A stretch of 64,000 bases of DNA from Brienomyrus brachyistius (GCF_023856365.1 NW_026042796.1:33258-97257); one strand, 5' to 3'; shown: positions 18,837-32,686, numbered from the stretch's first letter. The notes: generated from the letters alone by a model not told the origin. A program made the numbers and translations.

Positions 18837-19885
18837 ATGGGCTTGTCACTGTGTGGGATGGCCACACCCCTTAAGTACTATGGCCTTACTTGTAAACATA
18901 TCCAGTCCTGTGATACAGGCCCTCTCATATTCCCTCTATACATGCTTCCTTTGGGCTCTATTTGTGAACGTTATTATGTAAAATATCATTGCTATGCTGG
19001 TGATACGCAGCCATATCTGCCATTAAAACCTGGTGACTGCTGCTCTCTGGTGGCCCTTTCTAACTGTCTGGAGGATATTAAGAACAGGACAGCAATGACT
19101 TTCGTCCAGATTAATGAAAACAAGACAGAGGTAATGAGTTTTGGTCACTGTTCATGATCTCAGAGAACAATTAGGGCCTCATTCAGAAAACCTCCAGTCA
19201 CATAATAAAAATCTTGGTGTCATCTTTGATTCATCACTGAGTTTGATAAACAAATAAATGCTGTTGTGAAGGGGTGTTTCTGTCAGCTGAGTTCAATAGC
19301 CTGGCTTAAACCACACCTTTCAGCCAAAGACCTGGAGAGTTACTCCTGCTTTTATCCTGATTGGGTTACTGCCGTTCTCTGTACCCAGGTTTACCAGAAG
19401 CATCTTTATTCTGACTACTCCTTGTTCAAAACGGTGCTACCAGGCTCTCAACAAAAATTAGACACCAAATTTCCCCTGTGTTGGCTACATTGCATTGGCT
19501 ACCTGTTAAGTTTTGAGAATTTCTGAGAATACAGTTTAAAGATTTCTTATTTCTTTCTAAGGCGATACATGGCATAGGTCCCCAGTCCGTCTCGGAGCTA
19601 ATTCAGCCTTACACCGCTTCTTATTAGATGCATCTCTGTACTGACCCTGCACACACAGGAACACATTTTATTTATCTATTTAATCTGACTATTCTGCTTT
19701 GCACATCATGTATTTAACATTTATAGTGATTTTATATTTATTACTAGATTATTGTATAACTTTTGCACTGTTTTTTGAACTTGGTTGTTGCTTAGTCTTG
19801 TTTTTCCATGGAGCACCATTATACCAAAAAGAATTCCTTGTAGGGTCAACCTACTTGGCAATAAACCACAGTCTGATTCTGATTA
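18837..19885 (+). mobile_element. 5'-truncated L2/Rex-like LINE with 3' tail (unit 1/2 junction)
   Basis: Decayed reverse-transcriptase words include GPLIFPLYMLPLGSI, YHCYAGDTQPYLPLKPGD (where the active-site YADD has become YAGD), CLEDIKNRTAM and NENKTEVMSFG. An HWLP-like and an IHGIGPQSVSELIQPYT-like stretch follow in another frame near 19490-19615. The tail runs to CTTGGCAATAAACCACAGTC near 19870. Order and words match fish L2-type LINEs. It is inactive through frame changes and loss of the catalytic aspartate. Confidence 0.7.
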
Positions 19886-20998
19886 TTTTTTGTGTAACAT
19901 TGTGTAACATTGGCCAATGTCTCTACTTTTACTATATATTTATATTATTTTGACCTACAGCACTTTGGCACAACATAGATTGTTTTTAAATGTGCTATAG
20001 AAATAAAAATAATTCAACTTGATATAGAAACATATTTCAAGTCATCCATCTTGCCGAGATGGGGGTTGCGCTGTGACCCCTGGTGGACAAATTATGCAGC
20101 AACAGCACTCATATCATGGTTGAAAGTTGTGTCTTTAGTCTCTCTGTTTCTTTTTAGTTATCATTAATTGGCCATTATAAACCAAATGCTGATAGCGATT
20201 TATCACAGACTCCTGCATTAATGAATTAAAATATTCATGATGAATAAAGAAGATGAATTGGCGCTAATGTGTATTTTTACTGTGTTATTGATAAGATAAA
20301 TATTACAGTACACGGATCGCTCTGGTGTCTCAGAAATTGTCTCCATTTTTTCATACCAATTTATCATTAGTACAGTAGTGCTTGCAATTCACAAATGCTT
20401 TGGCCTACAAACAATTTGGTTCGCAAAAACAAAATTTGGTCAATGAACAAACTCGACCAGATTCCTTTTTTATACTAGTGTAACACCGGCGGGGCGCATA
20501 TCCCAGCATGCCCTGCGTACAATTGTAAATAGAAGGACCACGACAGGCACCCAACAAGCACCGAACCCAAATACACAGATGGGAAACACAATGTTGTCAG
20601 AAGCTGAACTGCGAAATGCAGATGCAGTGAGAGATTTACACACACTAAATACACGTTAGGATCGGACAGGGTATACACATAAGACATGGGCAAAGTGTAA
20701 AGTGAGGTAGACCTTCAACAGGTCGTCAGTCCATTGTAGGGCAAAGGAAGCTGGAGAATTGCCATGTGAACAGCAGAAATGTGGTCATACAGGATGTGAG
20801 GGTGAGACTGTGTGCTGTATACAGAGGGTCTGACCTCACGGCTTTGTTTCAGTCTTTAGTATTGTGATGACATTGTGATAGCCCAGTGATAACTATACTG
20901 GATGGGTTGTACCCCTTCAAAGAGCAAGGGGAGATGGGATACCATTGTGGTATGCAAGCAGGTCCTCAGGGTTGTCACACATGCTTTTCTGAGGTGTA

Positions 20999-21973
20999 CA
21001 CTGCTGGTTGCTTGAGCCCCTGGATGAGACACTGGTCAGTACCCTGCAGAATCGCTGTGGGCAGTGTGAGGACTTCTGCCCTCTCAGTTAAACAATAGGT
21101 GCAGGGATTGAGTCAAATGAGTCTCTCTGCATCCTGCTTAATGATATCAAGGGGTTGTGTAGGCGTGTCTGTGCTCACATGGCTCTATCAGTACAGAGTG
21201 AACTGGCCAGGGATCAGTTTATCTAGACACTTAACCCCAGATAGCTCACATTCAGACACAGTCAACCCCTCTGCGTCCCTAGACGAGGCCCTGGAACTGG
21301 CTTTGGAGAGAGAAATTGTGGGCAGCGAGGTGGCGGGGAACGAGGCGGGAGAAATCAACCAAGCTGTAAACGCCAAAGGGCTTGGAGGACCCAGGCCCTC
21401 AGGTTTACTTCCTGGATGCAGACTGCCTGTAGGCTGACAGGCAGCAGCACCCCCCCCCACCCCTCAATCCTCAGACAGTGTCCCAAGTTCACCGCCACCC
21501 AGGGTTCCGCCAAGGGCACGCATAGCCGGGAAGATGTGGGCCAACAAGGTTAATTTCCGGAACTTCCTTGGTGACACCGGGGAGGTGGCCCTGCTGCCAC
21601 CTGCTGCAGAGGTGGTGACTACGGATTGGACTCACAGAGGCAACTTCTGTCACATACCCACCATAGTGATGTGAGTCGCATGTACTGCCCTAGTCCATAC
21701 AGGTTCCACTGCAACCCTGGTGAGACCAGACACTGTCTAGAACTGACATTGGTGCAGGTGAGAACAATGACTGGTGACCTGGCCCCTTTAAGAGGGACGG
21801 GGTTGTTCCCTTTTGACATGGGGGGTTTAGTTGTGAATAGTAACTATGTGGATGGCTGACATGCTCGATCCCTCCATCCTGGGCCTGAATTTCCCCCGGA
21901 GCACGGCATGTGTGCTGGACTTTGGGCACAACATGCTGAGATTCCCTGCGGTCCATGTGTACAGTGGGGCCGC
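20999..21973 (+). pseudogene. Degraded Gypsy-type gag-protease remnant (unit 2)
   Basis: Same remnant as at 1310-2285, with the same frame breaks and a handful of substitutions, for example K to E after EREIVGS. The shared lesions show that it was already dead before the unit was duplicated. Confidence 0.6.
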
Positions 21974-23070
21974 TGGCCCCGCAGCCTCTGCAGCTGACTG
22001 CCCACCCCTTACTGCCACTGGGCCTGTACCTCCACATCAGCTAGAGATCCCTTCCTCTGCTACAGTCACGTGGGCCCCTGAGCCCACATGTGTCCCCTCC
22101 AGTGTTGCGCTGCAGCCTCACTCACTTCACTGGAGTCTAACGGGGTTTACCAGAGCGACTTACCTGAAGCTGCCATTGGAGGAGCCCATGATGACCACAC
22201 GGTTGCCCTTGTGCCACTGCAATCCCACTGCCCTGGTCCTCTACCTCACACCATTGATCCCCTGCCCCACCCATACGGTTGTGTGCCTCTTCAGGTTTGC
22301 AGCCTCCTCCTGCACTGAGCGGCCATTTCAGAAGTTTAATTATTTAATTATACAGTAATACACACGTTGCCAACCATTAAAAACATTATCCAGACTTAAA
22401 GTCACTTGAATAAAAATATTTAAAAACTTGTTAGCATTTCAATATAGTACCTGGTTGGACTGTGTACTTCCTCTTTGTTTAAAAATAACCAGTAAATCCT
22501 ATTATTATCCTGCTACCCCCACTCTACCAAAACTCATGAAATGATATGATACATTTGGAGGAGGAAGATTTCTAATAGATCCTTTATACCCACCAACCAG
22601 ACCAGTATAAGAAGCTGTACGATGTAAAGCCTCTTTAAATGGGTACAGACTACTTCCGTTTATTGTAATAAGTATCTCATAAATTTGACTTTACACTTTT
22701 GCATGGTATTGATAGATTTTGAAAGTTAATTACTTAACACAATTCTTATTAAAATTGTTTATTATACAACCTGAATGTCTCAAGGTAGCACATTAGTACA
22801 AAAAACGCTGTATGATGTATTATTGTAGCAGTCAGATGTTATTTTAACCAATGTACAGGTTTACCTTTAATTTAATTCTACAAACATAATCAAAATCATT
22901 TGTGAAAAAGACATTTAGTCATTTACTAAGGCAGATACAACCTGTGGAAGCACAGCTAAAAGCATACCATCACCCATTATAGAGTGACCCATTGTCTTTG
23001 TAACTGAGTAATCACAACTAAGTGCAATTTACTATAATGAAACTGTACACAGAAACTGTAAAGGCAAAGG

Positions 23071-24467
23071 TAATTTATTATGATGAAATGCTTCCAAAAT
23101 GCCCAGTGTGCTTCAGCGTTTCTCCTTTTCTCCAGTCGTCGACAGGTCCTGTGTTTATTAGGTGATCTGTGATGTAGGAGATCCTGAGAATGGCTGCTGC
23201 TCCAAGGATGATTGGCAGGTGGCTTTTCCCAGGAACAGCGGGCTGGAGATGTAATGGTGGGATGGAGAAAATAAAGTGTAGGGGAATACAGAGTACAAAC
23301 AACCATAAGAAACACACGGCCTATGGCCATATGTCCACAAGACAACCACCCGCCCAACCCGAGAGGGAGCCCACGAGGGACTAAGGGGGGCCCAACCCCT
23401 GTAAAAGGAGGTCCGCATAGGGGGGACAGACAGCGAGCCCCCCAGTCCCTCCCGCAAGCCCTCCACCGAGGGAAGCGGGTCCAGGGCCAAAGGGCCCCAT
23501 CAACCGGGAACACTCCCCTGGCGGACGGTCCCCCCAGCCCGCTCCCCGGCAGGACGGATCACCGCCCACTGTAGCGACCCGGCACGTCCCCCCCCTCCCC
23601 GACACTGCAGGATGATCTAAGGGAGACCCATACAAACAAAGTGCACCCCCCCCCCCCACCACCCAGGAGCGGACCTGCGTCAACCGGGGAGCGGCAGACC
23701 CCCCGCCCAGCCCAGACCGAACCCTACAATTCGCCTAGAAGGGCTCAGAGCATCCCTAGATACCCCGGACCGCCTGCCAGGGCCCCACCACGGCGCAGCA
23801 GAGCCAAGGACCACCCAGCCCGCAGCCCACAAGAGGAGACGGCCCACACCGGCCAGAGCCGTCTTCTACCTGCCGGGCCACCCCACACGCGCAGGGCCAG
23901 AGACAGAGAGTTAGGGGGGACCTCTCAGCCCCCACTGATTCCCCGTCCCATGTTAATGTGAAGTGTGCATGTACAAGTGTGAGAGAGTTGTGTGTTTATG
24001 TCTACAATGCATTAAAATTAGTGGGTGCAGATCGAGTATGAGGGCCCCACCACTGGCAGATGGCAGAGTCCCCCATCCCCCTCCCTGCACCCCAAGGCCC
24101 TAATGTAGCATGGACTGTGTATATAACTAAAGTGCAAAAAGCAGGTGAACAGTCGAGGCACGGGCACCCCACCGCTGGCAGACGGCAGAACCCCACCTGC
24201 CTATACCCACCTCCTCAGCCCTAGTGTCATGTGGTGTCTAATGTGCAAGTAAAACCTCCCCACTGCCCCTCAAAGCTCTAGTGTTGTATGAAATGTGGTG
24301 TCCGGCCCAGGGGAGCAATAAGGGCGTGCAGGAGTGGGCCCCCCCCGGCACCGGGGCCAGATCCCCGACTGGCCCCGATTAGTCCTCATCCCCGACCCCA
24401 CACAACCGGCAGGGGCGGCCAACCGAGGGGGTTCAGGGGCGCCACATTAACAATTATTAATAAACAT
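23071..24467 (-). other. C-rich tract (unit 2)
   Basis: Copy of 6565-7960 with small changes in C-run lengths that shift the apparent open frames. Those frame changes argue that the tract is not translated. Confidence 0.35.
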
Positions 24468-24607
24468 TCCACTATACATCTCAAAATTTAGCACACTTAA
24501 TTCATTATCTTTGATACTGTTTCAAACATTTAATGTTCCCCAAACAGCAGCAGAAGAACCACAGCTTCATCTTCCTTGTATTTTGGCTCTTCTCTGTGTC
24601 AAGAGCT

Positions 24608-24952
24608 CTACAAGCTCAACTTTAATATTAATTTTCCACCACTTCTACATCTTCTATCTATACCAGACCCACATCTATCTCTACACCGCCAGTTTCCTCT
24701 CTGAAGAGTCTCAGAAACAATGCCAGCATTGCCTATCACTCTCACACCCTCCCCTCCCTTACACCAGTCCGTCACACCTCCCAGTCCCCCCATAACCTCC
24801 CCAGCCTGGACAGTGGGGGGTGTCGCTGGTGAGCACTCCTCCAAACCTTTCCTCTCTCCCCAGTCGATCACCTCGTCCCACAGGTCCCAGGCTCCCCAGT
24901 GCTGGTCGTTGGTCCAGGAAACAGCTTTCGGAATTTTCATTCTGGTTAACAT
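24608..24952 (-). other. Unrecognised 114-codon open frame (unit 2)
   Basis: Counterpart of 8101-8445, same length, with Arg in place of one Trp. No function is assigned. Confidence 0.15.
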
Positions 24953-25661
24953 AATTAACTAGCCGTCTGTGATACTCTCAAAGCCAAACTAGACACTGTA
25001 TTTTCAACGTACTCCAGACATTTGCTAAATGCTATTCACCAAGAATGCCTATGGAAAGGGATGGAGCCTTCATTGGCTGCTCGTGGCATCGAGGCTACTC
25101 CGATAGAAGCGGCCAAATTGCTAAAACTGTTTCACAACCTATACAGTAACGCTGGCGAAATCAGGACGCTGCTTCGGTACGTTATAACATCGCCATGGTA
25201 ATGAACCCAGCAAACGGTTAATCTTACTTCAACAACATGGGACATTTAAAAAGTAAACGTATAGGGGCTCTTTTCAGAATAACATCTTCAGATGAAACGC
25301 ATTACGACAGACCGGATGAGTAAAACCAATCGTATCAACCATAAGGCTTGTTGTTTTTAAGTTTAACACAATTATTTTCTCTTACAATTTAAATATAAAC
25401 AATCACATTACGAAAAATGGCCACAGCATCTACAGTTTAAGCTACTAATTTTAAATATATTTCAATTATATTTTGCGGCAATATTTGCATGAACTATATC
25501 ACGACATACAATGAAATATATAATTAACTATGCTAACAAAACATAATCTGAAGAAATAGCAAGAAACATAGGAAGAGATGCTTCTCACCGCTGCGCCATC
25601 GCTCTGTCAGAAAGTTTATGTTCAAACTGCACTGATTTTGTTTCTATGGAAACCAGCGAAA

Positions 25662-25897
25662 TTTTTCATTGGTCGAAAGGATGAAGATATGTACTGACGC
25701 CATTTTCAACGAATGAAAACGAGAATTAATTGTCAGGGCGGGACGAATTTGAAGGTGAACCAATCAATAGTAGTATGTTTAGCTCGTGCTTGTTTTGGCT
25801 GAGCGTGATTGGATTTGTTGATCTAACCGCCTTCAAGCCCGTAAACCATGTATCTACTTGTCAATGGGAAACCACGCAGTTCTGTCTATAAATACTG
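25662..25897 (+). promoter_or_regulatory. CCAAT/TATA-bearing stretch (unit 2)
   Basis: Same arrangement as in unit 1, with TATAAATA intact at 25887-25894. Confidence 0.22.
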
Positions 25898-26334
25898 ACT
25901 GTAATTTTTTTATGACATTATGTCTTTGCTACGCAGTATTACGGTAATGCGTAATACCGCGATGTTTGGGGTGCCCCGCTGTTTTTTTTCCATAGCTGAC
26001 GAACGCAATTAGCATTTTAGCCACGTTGGTAGGTACGCTTTTGAGAAAGAACACTATAGTTCTTGTTATTCACATTCTGTGTCCTGGTGTTTTTAATTTC
26101 TCATAATGTGAACAAAGATATGTCATATACAAGTTTTTTGAGAGACTAAATTTTGGTTTGATTTATAATTTATTTAATGGTAAATAAAGTTCTTATATAG
26201 CTATTTTAGAATTAGTGCAGTCTTTCGTTTAGAATTAGCGCAATATTCTTAAAAACTGCATGTTCAAACCAAACGCCATGCCATAATAACTGCTTTACAG
26301 ATATTTCATTCAGTAATCTATGGAGGGTATACTG

Positions 26335-26940
26335 TAGGTAGGCCTGTTTGTGTGTGTGTGTGTGCGCGCGTTTGGGTGGGTGGTTATGTACATAGTGCTA
26401 TAAAAACATGTTATTTTGACTTTGTAGGGACATGTTTTCGTTCCCGAAAGTAAGAAGATACTGAATTTTATTAAATTCTTTGAATGCAGCCAAAGGAATA
26501 ATTCAAAAAGTCTTGCATTTTATTTGGTTGCTTACTGTTACTGCTTGGTAACTACTGCAATGTTTAAGGTTCCCATAGTTGGGATTGGGGTTACGCCCAT
26601 ACAAATGAATGGAGAATCCCCACAAAGATTCAAATACCTACTCTGTGTGTGTGTGTGGATTAGGTGTATATTACATTGTGGGGACCAAATGTCCCCCACA
26701 ATGTGACAAAAACCTGTTATTTTGATGTTTTGGGGGGCATTTTCAGGTACTCACAAAGATCTGTAAATACAGTCAAAAAACTAAAAATGCCAAAAGTCTT
26801 GTTTTTGGTTTGGTTACATATGGTTAAGGTTAGGGGTTGGTAGGGGTTAAAGTTGTCATGTTGGGATTACAGTTTTCCCCATAGAAATGAATGGAGAGTC
26901 CCCACGAAGATATAATTACACAGCTGTGTGTGTGTGTGTG
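26335..26940 (+). repeat. TG-microsatellite-tailed repeats (unit 2)
   Basis: Counterpart of 9830-10445. The first TG run is much shorter here (near 26643-26656), as expected for microsatellite slippage. Confidence 0.65.
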
Positions 26941-27392
26941 TTGTGTGTGGTATCAGATCAGTCCCTGAGAGTTCAGTAGTCAGGCGCCATGTTTCTGAGT
27001 CTGGTTGTGGAGGCCTGAATGCTTTTCCAGATGCCAGAGTGAAAAGATTATGTGAGGGGTGGGTGCGGTCATCCACAATGTTGGTGGCTTTGCGGATGGA
27101 GCGTGTGATGTGAATGTCCATGATGGAGGGGAGAGAGACTCTAATAATCTTCTCAGCTATCCTCACTATCCGCTGGTCTTATGATCTGAGGCGAGGCAGT
27201 TCCCAAATCAGACCGTGATGCAGCTGCTCAGGATGCTCTCAGTAGTTCCCCAGTAAAATGTTGTGAGGATGGGAGATGGACTTTTCTCAGCTTCCGCTGA
27301 AAGTAGAGGTGCTGCTGTGCTTTCTTGACTATGGAGCCTGTGTTGAGACAAACTTGTGTGTTGTTTTTGTTTGTCACATAGTGTAAAAATTG
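26941..27392 (-). mobile_element. Minus-strand L2/Rex-like LINE remnant, longer form (unit 2)
   Basis: As in unit 1 but extended by 151 bp (27240-27390) that continue the same LINE coding region upstream on the minus strand. This copy therefore keeps the ancestral state, and units 1 and 3 share a deletion with the same junction. Confidence 0.7.
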
Positions 27393-28983
27393 CCTAAGGA
27401 ATCAAAAATGTGGTTCCATGGGGTTCCAGACAGTGACCTTTTTTGGAGACAGTGAGACTAAATTTTATACCTAGGTGCACCAGTTATGACATTGGTCAGG
27501 TAGGCTGTGGTCTGTTAGTTGGTGACAAGTGGCTGGTGATCCATGCAACCCAAGCAGAAGTGAGCAGAACTTGTATCAGCCAAATAGACAGGAGAAAGCG
27601 GATTTTTCATTGGACTTCAGGACTCCTGAGTAACAGATAAAGACAGAGAAACAGCAAAGTTATGGAGAATCAGGAAGTAAGTGCCAGTCTGCGCAGATCT
27701 GAGGTCAGTGAGACACACATAAGGCTCCTCTGATGCTCCTCTTCATCCGCTGATGGGCCTCCAGGTGAGAATCACAAATCAAACATAATAACAACTGACA
27801 CAAAGGCCTGAGGTCAGACCCTCTGTATGCAGCACACAGTGTGTCTGCAGTCTCACCCTCACATCGTGTATGATGACATTTCTGCTTTTTAGATTAAGTG
27901 CCTGTCTGAGAATAACTTCTGCATCATGCTAATTATTTAGCTGTTTCGTGCTCATGGGCAAAAGAAAAATGAGGATTAAGTTAAATATATCAGAAATAAA
28001 TTTCTAATGTGGCTCAAGGCCACAGTAAAGTGGACCATCACATCAAGTAAGTACAAAACAGCCTTTACTAATACGCTAAGGGTTAAAACAACATATAAGA
28101 TGTGCATAATCTGACAGTATATCAGCGTGAGAGCAAGGCTGGCCCTGGAAGTGGTGTGCATGCAATGGCAGAGCAAAGTTAGAGACACCCGCTAAAAACT
28201 TTCATTTCATCTCACTTGCTCCTTTCTTCTTTTTCCTTCTTTTTTTCCCTCCTAATCTGTCCATCCTCTTCGGCCAGCTCACCCACTGCAATACTTTACG
28301 GGTTAAAAATGAAATAAATACATTTTTTAAATTTAAAAAATGAAATCGATCAACATGAGAGGCCTATACAGAGTTTATAGAACCCCTCATGGTAAAGCAA
28401 ACATGTTTGTCACAGCAGTGCATTCAGACCATGATTCTGCTAAAGCTGCCGGACAGGACAAAGGGAAAAAAAAAGAAGAAGGTGGGGGTCAGTGCAGCAG
28501 TGGGTAGTTCAGGTCCAGAATGTAAAAATCCAGACCAAGATTTAGTTTCAACCAAACAGCTGAGTACTCTGTATCAGTGCCATTCTTAAAGTCGTGTTTC
28601 AACTTCTGGCAAAGTTCTCCCAGGAGCCTATCTCTGTTGTATGTACAGTCGGCATGTAATTCATTCCTGCCCAGATCCCTGACAAACAGTTGGAGGCAGA
28701 ATTACTTGTTATCAGAGTATGTGAATTTTTACACACACCAGCAGCTGTGACAGAATAAGATATTTCCTTTATACTGCTGCCACATAGTGGACACAAAGAA
28801 GACTGCAGTCAATTCTAAAATCAGTCGGTCAACATGCTACCACCACAGACTATAATCGGGAAGTGATCAAACTTCATGGAACAATATGAATATAAACAAA
28901 CAGATGTAGTAAGTATATTGTGCAAAATGTATCTTCATCTTAACTACGCTGAATGGTGGAGTCCCAGAGTAAGTGATCCTCAC

Positions 28984-29023
28984 CTGGAGGCCCATCAGTG
29001 AAGAAGAGGATGAAGAGGAGCAT
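28984..29023 (-). CDS. Signal-peptide exon of a CD300/pIgR-like receptor (unit 2)
   Basis: Open copy of the leader exon with one synonymous-looking change in the Leu codons (CTC for CTT). It lies about 10.4 kb upstream, on the minus strand, of the unit 1 Ig1 exon (18222-18535) and in the correct orientation and phase. It could therefore be the first exon of that pseudogene across the unit junction. Confidence 0.5.
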
Positions 29024-31043
29024 CAGAGGAGCCTTATGTGTGTATCGCTGACCTCAGATCTGTGGAGACTGACACTGACTTCCTGACTCTCCTTAACCTC
29101 ACTGCCTCCCTTTTTGTGGGTTTTAAATGTTTAAAAATCATCCATCTATCTTTGATTTTCATAAACTGTTTGTGCACTGATGCATTTCCTGTCTATTTCT
29201 TGTCTGTAAAAAGGAAAACAGTTTGATGCTGCTGTTGTCCTGCTCTTACCAGGAATAAATATTTTGATTTCATCTAGAATCTTATCATTTTAGAAACATG
29301 ATTTCATAGCAAAATTATTGATAGCTGGTCTTCACAGTGAATCATTCATGCTCACAGAATTTAAACTACAAACAAATTAATCAAATAAGTCTAGTTCTTT
29401 TCTAAACTGTTACTTCCTCATATTGCAAATGAGCAAAGAGCAGTGAAATCAGACTTATTCTGAAAAGCAGAAAAGTCGTCATACAGGATGTGAGTGTGAG
29501 ACTCTGCAGAAACACTGTGTGCTACATACAGAGGGTCTGACCTCAGGCCTTTATTTCAGTCTTTATTATGTTTTATACAGTTTTAAAATGTCACTGCAGT
29601 AGGTCCTTTTCATATGTGTGGATCAGCACAAATCATGAGGTCCGTTAGGAAGGTGTCTGTATGACAGGGGTGGGGGTATCCTGGGGGGGGGGGGATGGGT
29701 GGGGGCAAAGTCAGGTAATTCACTTCATCTGGGTCTTATCAGCAGTCCTGTGTTTCTCTCAGCACCACAATGATGTTTCACACATAATGGGGTCCGTGGG
29801 CCTCCTCAGTTATATTCAGGCTTTCAAAGTTCTTCAATCATAAAAAGTCACATGGATCTGACACTCTGACACTGTTATATTAATTTGTTTAAATTCATTG
29901 AAAATACTATATATTACAGCTAGTATTTGGATCCGTCTGCTCTTTATCCGTTCCTCACTGGCATACCTGGGTCTTTGTGCAGTGCTTTCCGGAAGCATCA
30001 GAACCATTCATAAGGGAATCTATGTGTGGCTGCCCTCTAGTGGATACACAAAATTCGGCTACTTAAGTAGCTTGACTATATTTCCCTCCTAGTTTAGTTT
30101 AGTTCCTAATTTAATTTAACAGATGAAACTGAAGGCAGAGCTGGAAATTAGTTTAGTCATGACTTCAGAAGTTACGCTGACATGGGATTCTGTACAATCA
30201 GAGATGAAGCTGCTGGATGGGATGGTCATCGCCTGCTTTTTCTGACTGATGTAGGTCTGGATGTAAAGTTACAAACTGCTTAATGTGTATCAATCTGTTT
30301 TATAATGTTCACACAAAAAAAGTGCTTTTAATGTGTCTGCACCTTGTATCTCCCACAATGTGCTTCTGCATTTGATATCTTCTTGACTTGGGGATAAAGA
30401 GATTTAACTGGATGGATTTTACTTTTGTGAAGCACTACAGTCCAAAGCTGAACTGATTGTTCAAAGCTTTTTGGTTTTTAAGCAAAACTACTTCATTTAA
30501 TTTATCTGAAACCCACTTTGCGCCTTTCTAGACTCAACAAAGCATCATTGCCAACAAAATAAGTGAGTTACAGTTAAATCAGGTAAAGAAGTTTCATTTG
30601 GAATTTACTGATCCAGGTTTTCAGCACCACGGACACCAACTAGACTTACTGTCATTTAATGGGAGTGAAAGCAGAAACCAATAGATCACACAGGGATATT
30701 TTCATTTGATGGTGTCTTTCTTTTTACTTTTGATATGCCGTCTTCCTCCTTAGCTGATATGTGAGGCTGCTGTCAGCTCAGACAAGCTGGTGTGATTTTA
30801 CGCAGAGTGATAAGTGGGCAGTCCTGTTTTCGTGTGTTACATTTTCATTTGATGTTGGCCAATATGTATGTGGTACTGTTTCCTCCTTAACTGACATTCA
30901 CAGGCTGTTGTTAGCAGAGACAAGCTGGTGTATTTGTACCGCAGATTGAAAAGTGGGCGTTCCCGATTACATCACTCTTTTAAAGAGTCCCTGATTGGTG
31001 GGCTCTGACGAGGAGGGGTGACCTAAAAACTCCAAACCATTTA

Positions 31044-31371
31044 TCCCTCCATCCATCCATCCATTTTCCAAACCGCTTATCCTACTGGGTCGTGGGGGGT
31101 CCGGAGCCTATCCCGGAAGCAATGGACACGGGAACAAACCTGGATGGGGGGCCAGCCCATCGCAGCCAAACCATTTAAGTTTGTGAAATTCATTTTTAAT
31201 AATTACCATCCATCCATCCATCCATTTTCCAAACCGCTTATCCTACTGGGTCGTGGGGGGTCCGGAGCCTATCCCGGAAGCAATGGGCACGGGAACAACC
31301 CTGGATGGGGGGCCAGCCCATCGCAGCCAAACCATTTAAGTTTGTGAAATTCATTTTTAATAATTACCAAT
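31044..31371 (-). repeat. Dispersed fish repeat, two tandem copies (unit 2)
   Basis: Counterpart of 14397-14724, with both copies present. Confidence 0.7.
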
Positions 31372-31462
31372 TTCAGAAAAATATGAAATGTTTTGTAAAG
31401 TATCAATTTATTAATCATGTATTTAAACAAATTATGACCAGTATAAAAGACACATACAAAAC

Positions 31463-32238
31463 TGTACAAAAGTCTTGGGCTGTCGAAGAAAATGATGTTC
31501 AAATGATCTTCATCTTGGTCTAGAATTATAATATTTTGTCCGTCAAAGTGTGGCAGCCCAGTCATTTCAAAATCTCTTCTAAAGTTAGTAAAACATTTGC
31601 ACCAACCATCCAATAGACCTATATCTTTTTATAACACAACTCCTATGGCTAATCAATGCATCATTAACATTTTGTCACGGGAGACGGCAGCGATCGCGGG
31701 CAGGCGGGTAAGAAGCAGGCAGACAGCCGAGAATCAGGGCAAACGAGGGGTTTAATCTCAGGGACGAGGGCACGAACATCAACTGACATCAATGACGGAC
31801 AAAGGACTCGGGTAAGACACGGACTGAAATACACAGGACTGAGCAAATTAACTAGATACAGCTGGGTACAATCGGGAGAAAACACGTGGGTAATCAGGGG
31901 GCGTGGCACACAGGAGGAGCGGACGAGCCGGGCATGACACATTTGTTTAATTAAATTAATTAATTAAGTGAGCTGGTGGCAGAATTTAACAAATACATGG
32001 AATGGCTGGGGTGCCCCTGAGGAGAGGTTTAGGATCCAAAGCGTGGTTCATCTAGCGATCCAACAAGGCATCAGTAACTTTATGGAGAAAAGAAGAAATT
32101 CTTGTTAGTTTTTATTGTGTCACTTTTAATTTGCATATATTTTTATGATAATTGTGTTTTTGTTCTGAGCAAATATACACAACCCAATTAAATAGCATTA
32201 AACGTTTTCTTTGATGGCCCAAGACTTTTGCATAGTAC
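31463..32238. mobile_element. Non-autonomous TIR element of Tc1-like type (unit 2)
   Basis: Counterpart of 14816-15591 with the same nested solo LTR. Confidence 0.55.
31673..31939. mobile_element. Solo LTR with 5 bp target duplication (unit 2)
   Basis: Same 267 bp LTR and the same CATTT flanks as in unit 1. Confidence 0.8.
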
Positions 32239-32315
32239 CATATTTTTTCAGAATCAAGAGACAATTTAATAAAAACCAGTCTTACCTTCACAAGATAACG
32301 ATTATTAAACATTAA

Positions 32316-32331
32316 CCAGCAGGTGGCAGCA
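32316..32331 (+). promoter_or_regulatory. CTCF-like motif (unit 2)
   Basis: Same 16-base word as at 15669-15684, unchanged. Confidence 0.35.
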
Positions 32332-32484
32332 AAGCACTTGTGAATAAGTGGCCAATACGTGGTTGTACAGGTTGCCAGCAGATAATCATCCCCTCTGTGT
32401 TTAACTGACTCTCATGCTATGACTGTACAGACTGAGCAGGGCCGAGTGAGAGAGGCCTCACTGCAGTTAGCATAACCGTTTATT

Positions 32485-32686
32485 TTACAGCTCGTCTGAC
32501 TCATTCTACTCCACGAAGGTCATCTCCTCTGCCAGCTTCCTCTGATCCAGGGAGATCCTCTGCTTCTCTCTGATTGGTTCCTGCTTTCTACAGGAGGTCC
32601 AGTGCAGCTGAATGGTGATGATAGTGCAAATCAGGTAAAACACACCAGTCCCAGCTTTCAGTACAGCATCCAGAACCTGCTCCCAC
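32485..32686 (-). pseudogene. Membrane/tail exon with premature stop (unit 2)
   Basis: Same exon as in unit 1, but a CAG to TAG change (minus strand, at about 32506-32508) removes the last seven residues. Two other residues differ (Q for R in SCRKR, I for V in QRVSL). The acceptor is intact. Confidence 0.5.

Larger units (their letters stand above)
1..19690. repeat. Tandem segmental duplication, unit 1
   Basis: First of three direct copies of a unit of about 20 kb. The opening sequence recurs almost unchanged near 19691 and 42600, and internal landmarks follow in the same order. Unit 1 has the empty target site of the large LINE at 18813-18829, lacks the LTR insertion seen in the other copies, and has its own sequence at about 16105-16662. 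The boundary is a convention, because the true duplication breakpoints are not visible inside the array. Confidence 0.95.
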
